The position numbers and the translations under genes were made by a program. Source: JBCCGG01 sp039029395 (GTDB lineage Bacteria; Pseudomonadota; Alphaproteobacteria; Kiloniellales; JAKSDN01). Taken from it: a DNA stretch of 64,000 bases. Shown here piece by piece: positions 24,452 to 33,803 of the stretch (positions are counted from its first letter, which is position 1; the number at the start of each line of letters is the position of its first letter). The stretch lies in NCBI GenBank assembly GCA_039029395.1, contig JBCCGG010000001.1, positions 310,001-374,000 on the forward strand, read 5' to 3'. A model generated the notes under the pieces. It saw nothing but the letters and a program-made list of their open reading frames with translations. It searched no databases and was not told where the DNA came from.

Positions 24452-25345
24452 TTAGATTGAACTGAGAAACCTCATCGTGTCGGCATAAACCGTATCCCTG
24501 CCACGGAATGGCGCGGCATAGGACAGGATAATCTTGATGTGACCGATGTCGGGATACTCCAGCAGCGTCACGTCGCCTCCAGTCTCCTGGATGCGTTGCG
24601 CGAAGTCGCGGGAGTTGCGCGGATAGACCGTTGTGTCTGCCTCGCCGTGCAGCAGCAGGGTCGCGATCTCCGTGCCGTTCACGTAGGTGATCGGCCGCAC
24701 GCTCTCTTCTTGAGCCATGTCGGCGAAGATCGGCCGAATAGAATCGTAGGCCAAGGGATCGAAGGAATAGGGGCCGGCCACGCCCACCAGGCCACGGATC
24801 GACGAGCTGGGTACGCCGGTACGCTCCAGGTAGCGTTGGTCGAAGGCCAGCAGTGCGGCGGTGTGGGCGCCGGCCGAGTGCCCCATGAGGATGAGCCGAT
24901 CTGGGTCGCCGCCATACGCGGCGGCATGGTCCGAGACCCAGCGCACGGCCTTGGCGCCGTCCTCCACGAAATCGGGAAAGCGCACTTCTGGATAGAGGCG
25001 GTAGTCGGGCACCGCGACGAGGAAGCCTTGGCGCGCGAGCGCCTCGCCGATGAAGCGGTAGGTTTCGCGACTGCCGTTTTTCCAGCTGCCGCCGTAGAAG
25101 AAAATCACAACGGGCGCGTCGGGTGCAGTGCCTTCGGGAACGTATAGGTCGAGCACCTGACGCTCGGCACTGCCGTAGGCAAGACCTTCGTGCAGCGCAT
25201 AGCCTTCGCTCGGGACGAAGGCATTCAGCACGCTGACGGGCGAGCAGGCGGGTGTCAGCAGCAAGATGCAGACGAGGGCGCCTAGACGCCAGGCACGCTT
25301 CAAGGGATGGGCGCTCGGTGGGGTCGTGGTGGTCACATGGGTCAT
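24452..25345 (-). CDS. exported alpha/beta-hydrolase (esterase/lipase, BD-FAE-like)
   Basis: 297 residues. An N-terminal hydrophobic segment (ALVCILLLTPAC, Cys34) suggests export, perhaps as a lipoprotein, although the lipobox is atypical. The catalytic domain has an oxyanion-hole FFYGGSW motif in place of HGGG, the nucleophile in GHSAGAH (Ser157), an acid in LLHGEADTTVYP and a His in DIGHIKI. It resembles carboxylesterases of the bacterial feruloyl/acetyl esterase type. The substrate is unknown and there is no operon partner. Confidence 0.82.
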   Translation of the reverse strand: MTHVTTTTPPSAHPLKRAWRLGALVCILLLTPACSPVSVLNAFVPSEGYALHEGLAYGSAERQVLDLYVPEGTAPDAPVVIFFYGGSWKNGSRETYRFIGEALARQGFLVAVPDYRLYPEVRFPDFVEDGAKAVRWVSDHAAAYGGDPDRLILMGHSAGAHTAALLAFDQRYLERTGVPSSSIRGLVGVAGPYSFDPLAYDSIRPIFADMAQEESVRPITYVNGTEIATLLLHGEADTTVYPRNSRDFAQRIQETGGDVTLLEYPDIGHIKIILSYAAPFRGRDTVYADTMRFLSSI

Positions 25346-25446
25346 ACGAGGGGTTTAGGCTCTCGGATCACCCCAGCGTTGCTATACCCCCGCGCCGGAG
25401 TCTGCTATGGAGGATTTTCTGCGCACCGAGGGCATCGAGGGCAATC

Positions 25447-25923
25447 ATGGATTGGCTGCAGTGGTTGGAGGCGAGCACCTATTTGGTGACCATCCTCGGC
25501 GTTCCGGTCGCGATCCTGGTGTTTTTTCACCAGCAGCGCCAGGCCCGCCAAAACGAGGAGAACGCCCTGCACCGCACGCTCTCGGAGGAATACGACAACT
25601 TCCTCAAGCTGGTGCTCGACCATGCGGATTTGCAGCTGATCCGCTCGCCCGAGGCCGCGCCAGAGCTAGATGACGAGCAACGCGAGCGGCAACACATCCT
25701 CTTCTCGATCCTGATCTCCCTTTTCGAGAAGGCCTATATCATTCTTTATGACGAGCGCATGTCGAAGAACACCCGGCGTCTGTGGCTATCGTGGGAGGAC
25801 GACATGCGCGACTGGTGCCGCCGCGCCGACTTCCGGGCCGCGCTTCCGGTCCTGCTTGAAGGCGAGGACGATGCCTTCAGCCGGCACATCACGGCGATGG
25901 CCGAGGTTGAGGCCGGCCAATGA
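25447..25923 (+). CDS. hypothetical membrane-anchored protein
   Basis: 158 residues from the ATG at 25447; the frame is open further upstream, but that part overlaps the 5' end of the divergent esterase gene. One N-terminal helix (TYLVTILGVPVAILVFF) is followed by a charged cytosolic helical domain (QQRQARQNEENALHRTLSEE) with a LFEKAYIILYDERM segment. This single-helix plus 'four-helix cytosolic' layout resembles uncharacterised DUF4760-like proteins; the assignment is uncertain. Confidence 0.55.
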   Translation: MDWLQWLEASTYLVTILGVPVAILVFFHQQRQARQNEENALHRTLSEEYDNFLKLVLDHADLQLIRSPEAAPELDDEQRERQHILFSILISLFEKAYIILYDERMSKNTRRLWLSWEDDMRDWCRRADFRAALPVLLEGEDDAFSRHITAMAEVEAGQ

Positions 25924-25993
25924 TGGTGGTGCGTAAGGTGCTATGGCGGAACTCGGGCGTTGATGCTGTTCCCTTGTATACCGCAGCTACGCC

Positions 25994-27103
25994 ATGACCG
26001 AGCGCGCGATCCTCATTGTTGGCGCCGGGCCTTCTGGATTGACCGCGGCGCTCGAATTGGCACGCCGAGGCTTTCGGCCGCGCATTGTCGATTGCGCCGA
26101 GGCGCCACCCGAGGAGTCCCGGGCGCTTGCGATCAATCCGCGCAGCTTGGCCATATTAAAGCCGCTGGGACTGAGCGATCGCCTGATCGAGGCCGGCACT
26201 CCGATCCGAAAGGCCTATCTGCGCGGCCCCGAGCGGCTGTTGCTCCAAATCGATCTTTCAGCACTGCCTAAGCCTTACGACTTCATGCTCATGCTGCCCC
26301 AGAGCGAGACCGAGCGCCTTATGGCCGAGCATCTGGCGGAGCTTGGCATCGAGGTGGAGCGGTCGACCACCCTGCTTGCAATGACCCAGGATGCAGAGGG
26401 CAATACGGCCGAGCTGCGAGGGCCCGACGGCGCCCTCGAAACCTGCCGACCCGATATGGTGATCGGGGCGGACGGGGCCCACTCGGTGACGCGCCAAGCG
26501 ATCGGCCAAGACTTCGTCGGCTCTGCTTACGAGCATCAATGGGGCCTGGCCGATGCCACGATCGAGACGGATCTGCCGCTCGACGGGATCAATTTCTTCG
26601 ACCGAGCGCCCAACTTGGCCGCCATTTTCCCAATCAAGGGGCGGCGGGTGCGCCTGTTAAGCGATCGGGAGGCGGTCTTGGATAGCCTTCCGCCGGAGGT
26701 CCGGGTCGCGGAGGTTCACTGGACCAGCACCTTCAGGATCTCCCACCGCCTGGTGGAGCGCTATCGATCCGGCAACGTCTTCCTGGTCGGCGACGCGGCG
26801 CATATCCACTCGCCGTTCGGTGGACGCGGCATGAACCTGGGGATCGAGGATGCGGCCTGGCTCGCTTGGCTGATCGACGAAGGCGATACCGCGGGCTACA
26901 CGGTGGCTCGGCGCCCGGTCGCCAAAGAGGTCATCGAGACGGTCGATCCTGCGACCCGCTTCATGGCCTCGGACGGCGCGCTGCAAAAGTTCGTTCGCCG
27001 CCGCATCGTCCCGCTCTTGGGCGCGCTCGGCCTTGTCCAGAGACGCATGCTGCCGATCGTGTCGGCGCAGAACACACCCTTTCCGCCGTGGCTTCGAAGG
27101 TAA
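25994..27103 (+). CDS. FAD-binding aromatic monooxygenase-like protein (PheA/TfdB family)
   Basis: 369 residues. The N-terminal GxGxxG (VGAGPSGLTAALELARRGF), the ADGAHS motif (GADGAHSVTRQAIG) and the second FAD motif GDAAHIHSPFGGRGMN (near 265) define class A flavoprotein hydroxylases. It is short: the C-terminal thioredoxin-like domain of phenol hydroxylases is missing. Typically hydroxylates phenols or related rings with NAD(P)H. Lies alone; substrate not predictable. Confidence 0.83.
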   Translation: MTERAILIVGAGPSGLTAALELARRGFRPRIVDCAEAPPEESRALAINPRSLAILKPLGLSDRLIEAGTPIRKAYLRGPERLLLQIDLSALPKPYDFMLMLPQSETERLMAEHLAELGIEVERSTTLLAMTQDAEGNTAELRGPDGALETCRPDMVIGADGAHSVTRQAIGQDFVGSAYEHQWGLADATIETDLPLDGINFFDRAPNLAAIFPIKGRRVRLLSDREAVLDSLPPEVRVAEVHWTSTFRISHRLVERYRSGNVFLVGDAAHIHSPFGGRGMNLGIEDAAWLAWLIDEGDTAGYTVARRPVAKEVIETVDPATRFMASDGALQKFVRRRIVPLLGALGLVQRRMLPIVSAQNTPFPPWLRR

Positions 27104-27192
27104 GAGCGTTCCGGGTGACTTCGACCGCCCCAAGGATCCCCGCGGGTTTAGCCTACCGAGCGCTGACAACCCCTAAAACGGGTCCAGTGGCA

Positions 27193-27324
27193 ATGCGCTC
27201 CGCAATCCTTTGGTTCATCGGCGTTCTCCTCGTCCTGTCGTTACAGTGCGAGCGGACGCGGTTTTCCATGCCGCGGCCCTCAACCGAGAGGTCAACGCGC
27301 TATTCGCCGCCGGGAGATCTATAG
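27193..27324 (+). CDS. possible 43-residue small exported protein
   Basis: ATG at 27193; MRSAILWFIGVLLVLSLQCE reads like a short lipoprotein signal (LSLQC), followed by a basic tail. No clear ribosome binding site is present. It lies in the 254-bp gap between the monooxygenase and the LysR gene. Weak evidence. Confidence 0.22.
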   Translation: MRSAILWFIGVLLVLSLQCERTRFSMPRPSTERSTRYSPPGDL

Positions 27325-27357
27325 CCGGCAATGACCGTGCGTAGGGCCTGTTCCCGC

Positions 27358-28221
27358 TCATTCCCCCACCGCCCTAAACGATTCCCTAATCGCCGCCGCC
27401 ATACCCTCGGCGGCCGGGCTGTCGCTGTTGCAACGCAGCAGGACGTTGGAACCCGGCAGGTCGTCAAAGCCCTCGGCAGGTGTCAACGCCCGGCAGCCGG
27501 ATGGCAGAGTGGAGCGTCCTAGCACGCCGACCGCCAATCCCCCGGCGATTGCGGCCTGGACCCCGGCCGAGCTGGCACTGGAGTAAGCGACCCGGTAGGC
27601 CCGGCCGCGCTCGTCAAGGGCGCGCAGGGCCCAATCGCGCCACCAGCAGCCGGGATCGAACATGGCCAGCGGCAGGGGATCGAGGTCGTGAACGTCGTGA
27701 CGCGCCGAGGTCGCCCAGATCGTCGGGTCGTGGATCAGGAGCTCGCCTTTCAAATCGCCTTGACTGACCGACAACACGGCGATGTCCAGCTCGCCGCGCC
27801 CGATCAGCTCGCTCAGCGCCAGGCTGGCCTCGCATCGCACGGTGACCTGCACGCCGGGATGACGCTCGGCAAAACGCGCTAACACGGCAGGCAGTAGGCT
27901 GGTGCCGTATTCCTCGGGCACGCCGACGCTAACCGTCCCCTCGAGCGCCTGTCCGGCGAACGCGCCGGCGGTTTGGTCGAGCAAGCGCAAGATCGGCCGC
28001 GCCCGGCTCAAGAGCGCTTCCCCACCGGGTGTCAGGGTGACCCCACGGCGGCCACGGTCGAACATGGGCTGGCCCAAGGTGTCCTCCAGGCGCTTGACCT
28101 GCAAGCTGACCGCAGATTGGGTGCGATGTACCAGCTCGGCGGCATTGGTAAAGCTGCCGCTGTCGGCAACAGCTACGAAGGTGCGCAGCAGCTCACTCTC
28201 CAGACGGGTCTCCATGGCCAA
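27358..28221 (-). CDS. LysR-family transcriptional regulator
   Basis: 287 residues. The N-terminal HTH (LLRTFVAVADSGSFTNAAEL, TQSAVSLQVKRLEDTLGQ, FDRGRRGVTLTPGGE) is textbook LysR; the remainder is a periplasmic-binding-like effector domain. Divergent from the permease gene with a 105-bp AT-rich gap that probably contains its binding sites, so the permease is the likely target. Effector unknown. Confidence 0.9.
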   Translation of the reverse strand: MAMETRLESELLRTFVAVADSGSFTNAAELVHRTQSAVSLQVKRLEDTLGQPMFDRGRRGVTLTPGGEALLSRARPILRLLDQTAGAFAGQALEGTVSVGVPEEYGTSLLPAVLARFAERHPGVQVTVRCEASLALSELIGRGELDIAVLSVSQGDLKGELLIHDPTIWATSARHDVHDLDPLPLAMFDPGCWWRDWALRALDERGRAYRVAYSSASSAGVQAAIAGGLAVGVLGRSTLPSGCRALTPAEGFDDLPGSNVLLRCNSDSPAAEGMAAAIRESFRAVGE

Positions 28222-28326
28222 CTCCAGACATTAACTTCGCTCATGGATATGATATTAATTAGTCGTTTTACAAATATCTAGATCCTAACCACCTTCGCCT
28301 GAACATCTGCAAGAGAAGGCGAAGCC

Positions 28327-29364
28327 ATGGCCAACACCCCGGTCACCTCCGAAGAGAGCACACCTCAGCGACGCCTCGTCTGGCCGGCGCTTGGCACCGC
28401 GGCGCTGTTGATCCTCGCGGCAGTCTTCCCGGACATGGCATGGCGCAGCGCTGAGTTCGTCCTGCATAGTCTGCTTCTCATGGTGCCGATCGTCGCCATG
28501 GCGGTCGTGCTGTCGGCCTGGATTCGGGCAAGTGGCGCAGCCAGCCTCATGGCCCGGGTGTTTGACGGCCGGCCGGTTACCATGCTTCTGGTGGCCGCCT
28601 CATTCGGGACTGTGACACCGATTTGCGGTATCGGCGTTGTGCCGATCATCGCCGGTCTCCTGCGCGCCGGTGTGCCGCTCGCGCCGATCATGGCCTTTTG
28701 GCTGTCCTCGCCGATCACTTCGCCGCCCATGCTGGTGGTGACGGCAGGGCTGCTCGGGGTCGAGTTCGCCGTGGCCAAGACCGTGATTGCCTTTGCCATC
28801 GGAATCTTCGGCGGTGCCGTCACCCTTTATGCCCAGGGACATGGCGCGTTTCAGGCGCCCCTACGTCCGGTGGTCGGTTGGTCGCCGGAGGTCTGCGAGT
28901 CGACCCGCGGCCCCGATAGCCTGCGCTGGGCCTTCTGGCACGAGCCTGATCGGCGTCGCCTGTTCCGGACCGAGGCGCTCGGTACCGCGATCATGATGGT
29001 TAAGTGGCTGACAATTGCCTTCGCGCTGGAGAGCATTCTAGTCGCGCTTCTGCCACCCGAGACGATCGTAGGCTACGTCGGCGCCGGCACGGCGTGGGCG
29101 ATCCCGCTCGCGGTCACCATCGGCACGCCGATCTATCTGGACGGCTATGCCGCCTTGCCCCTGGTGCGCGGTCTGATCGATCTGGGCATGACGCCGGGCG
29201 CGGCCATGGCGTTTCTGGTTGCCGGCGGAATCACCAGCGCCTATGCGTCGGTCGCGGTCTTTGCCCTGGTGCGCTGGCCGGTTTTTCTCTGGTATCTGGC
29301 GCTCGCCATTGTGGGCTCGGCGGCCGGCGGCTACGGCTATGAGGCGCTTGTCGCGCTGCTCTGA
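28327..29364 (+). CDS. permease of the ArsP/DUF318 (UPF0718) family
   Basis: 345 residues with about eight to ten hydrophobic helices in two related halves. The signature TPICGIGVVPIIAGLLRAGV followed by AFWLSSPITSPPML matches predicted permeases that include the methylarsenite exporter ArsP, but the ArsP-like Cys pair of the first motif is reduced to one Cys (PICGIG). The second half repeats it as IGTPIYLDGYAALPLVRGL. Inner membrane; substrate unknown. Divergent LysR likely controls it. Confidence 0.8.
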   Translation: MANTPVTSEESTPQRRLVWPALGTAALLILAAVFPDMAWRSAEFVLHSLLLMVPIVAMAVVLSAWIRASGAASLMARVFDGRPVTMLLVAASFGTVTPICGIGVVPIIAGLLRAGVPLAPIMAFWLSSPITSPPMLVVTAGLLGVEFAVAKTVIAFAIGIFGGAVTLYAQGHGAFQAPLRPVVGWSPEVCESTRGPDSLRWAFWHEPDRRRLFRTEALGTAIMMVKWLTIAFALESILVALLPPETIVGYVGAGTAWAIPLAVTIGTPIYLDGYAALPLVRGLIDLGMTPGAAMAFLVAGGITSAYASVAVFALVRWPVFLWYLALAIVGSAAGGYGYEALVALL

Positions 29365-29365
29365 C

Positions 29366-30331
29366 TCAGAGCGTGACCACTTGGGCCTTGCCTTGGGCTT
29401 CGGCGAGCTTGGCGGCGACGTCGGCGACCGCAAGGTCCTGCAGACCAACACCGGTGCCATCGAAAAGTGTGATCTCGTCCTCTGAGCGTCGGCCCGGGTG
29501 GGTGCCGTTGATGACAGCGCCGATAGGCGTGATATCGCTCTCATTGATTAGGCCAGCCGAAATGGCGTGTTGCAATTCGCCGATTGACACTGACTGCGCC
29601 ACTTCGTCCGTGAACAGATTGGCCGCGGCGACCAGCGCGGAATCGACTTCCTGCTTGCCCTTGGTGTCCGTTCCCATGCAGGCAATGTGCGTGCCAGGTT
29701 TGACCCAATCCTTCAGGAGCTGTGGCTCGAACGCGGAGGAGATAGTGATTATGACATCCGCCCGCGCGCCAAGGTCTTCGCGCTCGACCGCTTCGAATGC
29801 TAATCCGATGTCTTGTGCCACATCTGCCAAGCCGGGCAGCATCTCCGGATGGTAGTTCCAGGCAACCACCTTCTCGAAGGCTCGTTGGGCGGCCGCAGCG
29901 CGGAGCTGGAACCCGGCTTGATGGCCGGCCCCGATCATGCCCAGAACCCTGGCATCCTTACGGGCGAGATGGGCAATCGAAACCGAGCTCGAAGCCGCGG
30001 TCCGAAGCGCGGTCAAATAGTTGCCGCCGACCAGGGCGCTCAATTGCCCGCTATCCGGATCGAAGAGAAAGACCGTGGACTGGTGATTGGTCAGGCCGTT
30101 CACTTGGTTCCCTGGCCAGTAGCCGCCCGATTTTACGCCCAGAACCAGTCCCGCCCGGTCGAAGCCCGCCTTGAAGCCATAGAGCGCATCGGCGTGTCCA
30201 ATAGCTTCACGGACGACTGGAAAGTTATAGGCCTCGCCCTTGGCCATGGCCGCGAAGATACCCTCGACCGCGGTAAAGGCGTCCGCGCGCCCGACGACCT
30301 CTTGGCAGGTCTCTTCCGAGACGATCAGCAT
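29366..30331 (-). CDS. bhcD: iminosuccinate reductase BhcD (ornithine cyclodeaminase/mu-crystallin family)
   Basis: 321 residues with the family pattern VKSGGYWPGN (substrate lysine), LTALRTAASSSVSIAHLA and a Rossmann GMIGAGHQAGFQL. On its own it would be called ornithine cyclodeaminase-like, but it is the fourth gene of a bhcABCD operon, where this family member reduces iminosuccinate to L-aspartate with NADH, regenerating the amino donor for BhcA. It follows bhcC by 19 bp. Confidence 0.9.
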   Translation of the reverse strand: MLIVSEETCQEVVGRADAFTAVEGIFAAMAKGEAYNFPVVREAIGHADALYGFKAGFDRAGLVLGVKSGGYWPGNQVNGLTNHQSTVFLFDPDSGQLSALVGGNYLTALRTAASSSVSIAHLARKDARVLGMIGAGHQAGFQLRAAAAQRAFEKVVAWNYHPEMLPGLADVAQDIGLAFEAVEREDLGARADVIITISSAFEPQLLKDWVKPGTHIACMGTDTKGKQEVDSALVAAANLFTDEVAQSVSIGELQHAISAGLINESDITPIGAVINGTHPGRRSEDEITLFDGTGVGLQDLAVADVAAKLAEAQGKAQVVTL

Positions 30332-30350
30332 TCTTGCCCCCCTTCCTCGA

Positions 30351-31505
30351 TCAGTAGCCTTGGCCGCGCGCGGTTACCGGCCAAAGCGACTCGACCTTGC
30401 CGTTGCGCACTCCGACATACCAATCGTGGACATTGCAGGTCGGGTCGCAATGGCCTGGAACCAGCTTGAGTTTGTCGTTGATGGCCAAGATGCCGTCCGG
30501 GTCAGCGATCACGCCGTGCTCGTCCGAGCATTTGATGTAGGTGACGTCGTTCCGGCCGAAGACCACTGGCAGGCCGCTGTCAACGCTCTGCGACTTCAGG
30601 CCGGCGTCGCAGACCGCGATGTCCGGCTTCGCATGGCTCATGATTGACGTCAGGATAAAGAGCGCGTTCTCGAACTCGGAGATCGTTTCGTCTTTCTCGT
30701 CGAGCACCCGCTGGTAGTCCGCGTCCATGAAAGCATAGGAGCCGCACTGAAGCTCGTTGAAGACTTGAGACTTGCCCTCGAAGTAGTAGCTCCCGGTGCC
30801 GCCGCCGCCGACGATGTCGCATTCCAGCCCTTCGGCATTGAGCATATCGAGCGAGGTCTGAACCTGCTCAATCGCAATGTCGATCTTCGCCTTCCTGTCT
30901 TCGTAGCTGTGCACATGCTGGGCGGCGCCTTGATAAGCCTGAATGCCCGAAAACTCGAGGCCCTCTGCCGCGTCGATCGCCTTGGCGAGTTCGACCACCG
31001 GCGCGCCATGCTGCACGCCGCAGCGGCCGGCGCCACAGTCTATCTCGACCAGGCACTCGATCGTCGTTCCGTGCTTCTGGGCCGCGGCCGAAAGCTCCTC
31101 GACGTTCGCCAGATCATCCATGCAGACGATCGTGCGGGCAAGGCGCGGTAGTCGTGCCAGACGGTCGATCTTCGCTGGATCGCGTACCTGGTTCGAGACC
31201 AGCACGTCCTTCACGCCAGCCCGGGCAAAAGCCTCGGCCTCCGAGACTTTCTGACAGCAGATGCCGCAGGCGCCGCCATGCTCGATCTGGTAAAGAGCAA
31301 CATCGGCGGACTTGTGCATCTTGCCGTGAACCCGGAGGCGCACGCCCATCTGCGCGCAAAACTGCCGCATCTGCTCCACGTTGTGCTCGAAGGCGTCCAG
31401 ATCCACGACCAGACACGGTGTCTGAATATCCGCCTCGTCCATACCGACCGCCGCGGGAATGTCATAGCCGACCTCGAATTCGCTCGGTCTCGTCGTCACG
31501 TTCAT
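30351..31505 (-). CDS. bhcC: beta-hydroxyaspartate aldolase BhcC (D-threonine aldolase-like, PLP)
   Basis: 384 residues, fold-type III PLP enzyme. DIQTPCLVVDLDAFEHNV opens the barrel; Lys62 in RVHGKMHKS is the PLP lysine; PGHCDPTCNVHDWY near the C-terminus supplies the divalent metal site of the D-threonine/3-hydroxyaspartate aldolases. In the BHA cycle it condenses glyoxylate with glycine to (2R,3S)-beta-hydroxyaspartate. It lies between bhcB and bhcD with short gaps, all on the minus strand. Confidence 0.93.
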   Translation of the reverse strand: MNVTTRPSEFEVGYDIPAAVGMDEADIQTPCLVVDLDAFEHNVEQMRQFCAQMGVRLRVHGKMHKSADVALYQIEHGGACGICCQKVSEAEAFARAGVKDVLVSNQVRDPAKIDRLARLPRLARTIVCMDDLANVEELSAAAQKHGTTIECLVEIDCGAGRCGVQHGAPVVELAKAIDAAEGLEFSGIQAYQGAAQHVHSYEDRKAKIDIAIEQVQTSLDMLNAEGLECDIVGGGGTGSYYFEGKSQVFNELQCGSYAFMDADYQRVLDEKDETISEFENALFILTSIMSHAKPDIAVCDAGLKSQSVDSGLPVVFGRNDVTYIKCSDEHGVIADPDGILAINDKLKLVPGHCDPTCNVHDWYVGVRNGKVESLWPVTARGQGY

Positions 31506-31522
31506 ATGATCCTTCCTTTCCT

Positions 31523-32491
31523 TCAGCTAGCGCCCATCCAAGGCAGCTTCTTCAAGTCGACGTTTCCACCGGTCACGATCACGCCGACTCTTTTGCCGGC
31601 GAACATCTCGGGGTTGTTCAAGATCACGGCAAGCGGAACCGCGGAGGAGGGCTCCATCAGAATTTTCATTCTTTGCCAGGTGATGTACATGGCCTCGACG
31701 ATTTCCTCCTCCGTGGCCGTCAGTATATCGGTGACGTGCTCGGCGACGAAGTGCCAGGTGAGTTCCTTGAGCGGCACCTTCAGCCCATCCGCAACAGTTT
31801 GAGGGGCATCGTCCGCGATGATACGACCGGCCTTGAAGGAACGGTAGGCATCGTCCGCATTCTTTGGCTCGGCCGCGTACATCTCCGTCTTCGGCGAGAT
31901 GTTGGAGAGTGTGAGGCAAGAGCCGGAGATCATCCCGCCGCCGCCGATCGGGGCGACCAGGGCGTCCAGCTCACCAATGTCCTCGACCAGCTCTTTCGCG
32001 CAGGTCGCCTGGCCGGCGATGACCCTCGGGTCATTGTAGGGATGGATGAAATCCGCGCCGCTTTCGGCGACCACCTCGGCGAACACCGCCTCGCGCGACG
32101 AGGTGCTTGGCGCGCACTCGACGACAGTACCACCGTAGCCTCGCACGGCCTCTTTCTTGGCGTCCGGCGCGGTTTTCGGCATGACCACCGTTGCCGGAAT
32201 GCCGCGCCGGCCGGCGGCGTAGCTGAGCGACAAACCGTGATTGCCGGAGCTATGGGTGGCGACGCCCTTGGTGGCTTGGCGCTCGTCCAAGCCGAAGACC
32301 GCGTTGCTCGCGCCGCGCACCTTGAAGGCCCCGGCTTTCTGAAAATTCTCGCACTTGAAGAACAACTCGGCGCCGGCCCGGCCGTTGAGGTATGAGCTGG
32401 TCAAGACCGGCGTCCGGTGAATGTAGGGCTTGATGCGTTCGTGCGCGACCAGAACGTCTTCATAGGTCGGAATGTACATGATGGGATCCAT
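31523..32491 (-). CDS. bhcB: beta-hydroxyaspartate dehydratase BhcB (serine racemase-like, PLP)
   Basis: 322 residues, fold-type II PLP enzyme. Lys58 in FQKAGAFKVRG is the PLP lysine; SSGNHG (81-86) binds the phosphate/substrate; a Gly-rich loop GGGGM lies in the middle. Resembles threonine dehydratase and serine racemase, but operon position identifies the dehydratase that turns beta-hydroxyaspartate into iminosuccinate plus water. The first ATG (32491) or the one at 32479 (MYIPTYED) could be used. Confidence 0.92.
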   Translation of the reverse strand: MDPIMYIPTYEDVLVAHERIKPYIHRTPVLTSSYLNGRAGAELFFKCENFQKAGAFKVRGASNAVFGLDERQATKGVATHSSGNHGLSLSYAAGRRGIPATVVMPKTAPDAKKEAVRGYGGTVVECAPSTSSREAVFAEVVAESGADFIHPYNDPRVIAGQATCAKELVEDIGELDALVAPIGGGGMISGSCLTLSNISPKTEMYAAEPKNADDAYRSFKAGRIIADDAPQTVADGLKVPLKELTWHFVAEHVTDILTATEEEIVEAMYITWQRMKILMEPSSAVPLAVILNNPEMFAGKRVGVIVTGGNVDLKKLPWMGAS

Positions 32492-32503
32492 CGGCCGGTT
32501 TGC

Positions 32504-33715
32504 TCAAGCCGCCGACAAGGAGACATGGTCCAGGGGATGCCGGTAATGCTCCTGGGCCGCAATGACACCCGCGCCAAGGTCGATCGGATAGTTCAGGTCT
32601 TTCATGGCCATTTCCATCGTCGCGATGCCCGACAGTGCCATGGCATCGGTCAAGGAGCCCAGATGGCCGATCCGGAAGGCCTTGTTGGCCATCTGTCCAA
32701 GACCGACGCCGAAGGAGATGCCATAGGCGTCGAAAGCATGGTTGGTGAGTGCGTCGCTGTCATGCCCCTTTGGCACGTAAACTGCGCTGACGGTGTCCGA
32801 ATAGAGATCCGGGCTCTTGGCGCAAAGTTCCAGCCCCCAGGCCCGCACGGCCTTGCGCACGCCCTCTGCGATGCGGTTGTGGCGGGCGAAGACGGTTTCG
32901 AGACCTTCTTCGATCAACAAGCGCGTGCTCTCCGCCAAGCCGTTCATGATCTGCAGGGGTGGGGTATAGGGGTAGCCACCCCTGCCGTTGGCGCCCAGCA
33001 TATCCCTAAAATCGAAGAAGCAACGGGGACAGGTGGCTTGCTCGGCGGCGGCCTGTGCCTTTGCGCTGACCCCGATGATCGCCGCCCCGGTGTTCAGCAT
33101 GAAGCCCTTCTGGGAGCCGGAGACGGCGAGGTCGACGCCCCACTCATCCATGCGAAAATCCATGCAGCCCAGTGAGCTGACGCAATCGACAAAAAGCAGC
33201 GCCGGATGCCCTGCGGATTCGATCGCTTTTCGAACCGCGGCGATGTCGCTGCGCACGCCCGTCGCGGTCTCGTTGTGGGTGACCAGCACGGCCTTGATCC
33301 GATGGTCCCGGTCGGCGATCAGCCGTTCCCCATAGCGCTCGGCGGGCGCGCCCTCTCCCCAGTCGCATTCGATCACCTCGACCTCAAGATTATGGCGCTT
33401 GCAGAGGTCGATCCAACGATGTGAGAACATGCCGAAGCGTGCGACCAGCACCTTGTCGCCCGGCGACAGCGTGTTGGTGATCGAAGCCTCCCAGCCACCG
33501 GTCCCCGTCGAGGGATAAATGATGACTTGGCCGGTTTCGGTCTTGAAGACCTTTTTGATGTCCCGCAGAAGGGGGCCCAGTAGTGCAACGAAGTCCGGTG
33601 CCCTGTGGTCCATCGTCTGGATGTTCATGGCATGACGCAGGCGGTCGGGAACATTCGTCGGGCCAGGGATAAAGACCGGATTCTGGCCGCCGAAGATTGG
33701 CAGGTGGGCGTTCAT
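32504..33715 (-). CDS. bhcA: aspartate-glyoxylate aminotransferase BhcA
   Basis: 403 residues, class V (fold-type I) aminotransferase of the serine-glyoxylate type. FIPGPTNVPDRLRHAM start, STGTGGWEASITNTLSPGDK phosphate-binding loop, Lys203 in SGSQKGFML for PLP, and FRIGHLGSLTDAMALSG near the end are shared with the BhcA group. Transfers the amino group from aspartate to glyoxylate, giving glycine and oxaloacetate. First gene of bhcABCD, divergent from bhcR across an AT-rich 225-bp gap. Confidence 0.93.
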   Translation of the reverse strand: MNAHLPIFGGQNPVFIPGPTNVPDRLRHAMNIQTMDHRAPDFVALLGPLLRDIKKVFKTETGQVIIYPSTGTGGWEASITNTLSPGDKVLVARFGMFSHRWIDLCKRHNLEVEVIECDWGEGAPAERYGERLIADRDHRIKAVLVTHNETATGVRSDIAAVRKAIESAGHPALLFVDCVSSLGCMDFRMDEWGVDLAVSGSQKGFMLNTGAAIIGVSAKAQAAAEQATCPRCFFDFRDMLGANGRGGYPYTPPLQIMNGLAESTRLLIEEGLETVFARHNRIAEGVRKAVRAWGLELCAKSPDLYSDTVSAVYVPKGHDSDALTNHAFDAYGISFGVGLGQMANKAFRIGHLGSLTDAMALSGIATMEMAMKDLNYPIDLGAGVIAAQEHYRHPLDHVSLSAA

Positions 33716-33789
33716 TTTTTTGGTCCTCCGGGAAACTGACGACCATTCTCAAGCAGCCTGACGAGCAAGTCAATTTTTCTAAAAATTAT

Positions 33790-33803
33790 TTCCATAAATG
33801 GAA
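33790..33803. promoter_or_regulatory. inverted repeat in bhcA-bhcR gap, candidate BhcR operator
   Basis: TTCCAT-AA-ATGGAA, a 14-bp dyad that resembles IclR-family sites built from TTTCCA/TGGAAA half-sites. A second dyad, CTATAA (33811-33816) with TTATAG (33831-33836), follows. The whole gap (33716-33940) is strikingly AT-rich against its flanks and contains both divergent promoters. Confidence 0.5.

Noticed and set aside
29366..30331. Ornithine cyclodeaminase (proline synthesis) call
   Set aside because: Position as fourth gene of bhcABCD makes iminosuccinate reductase the better reading of this family member.
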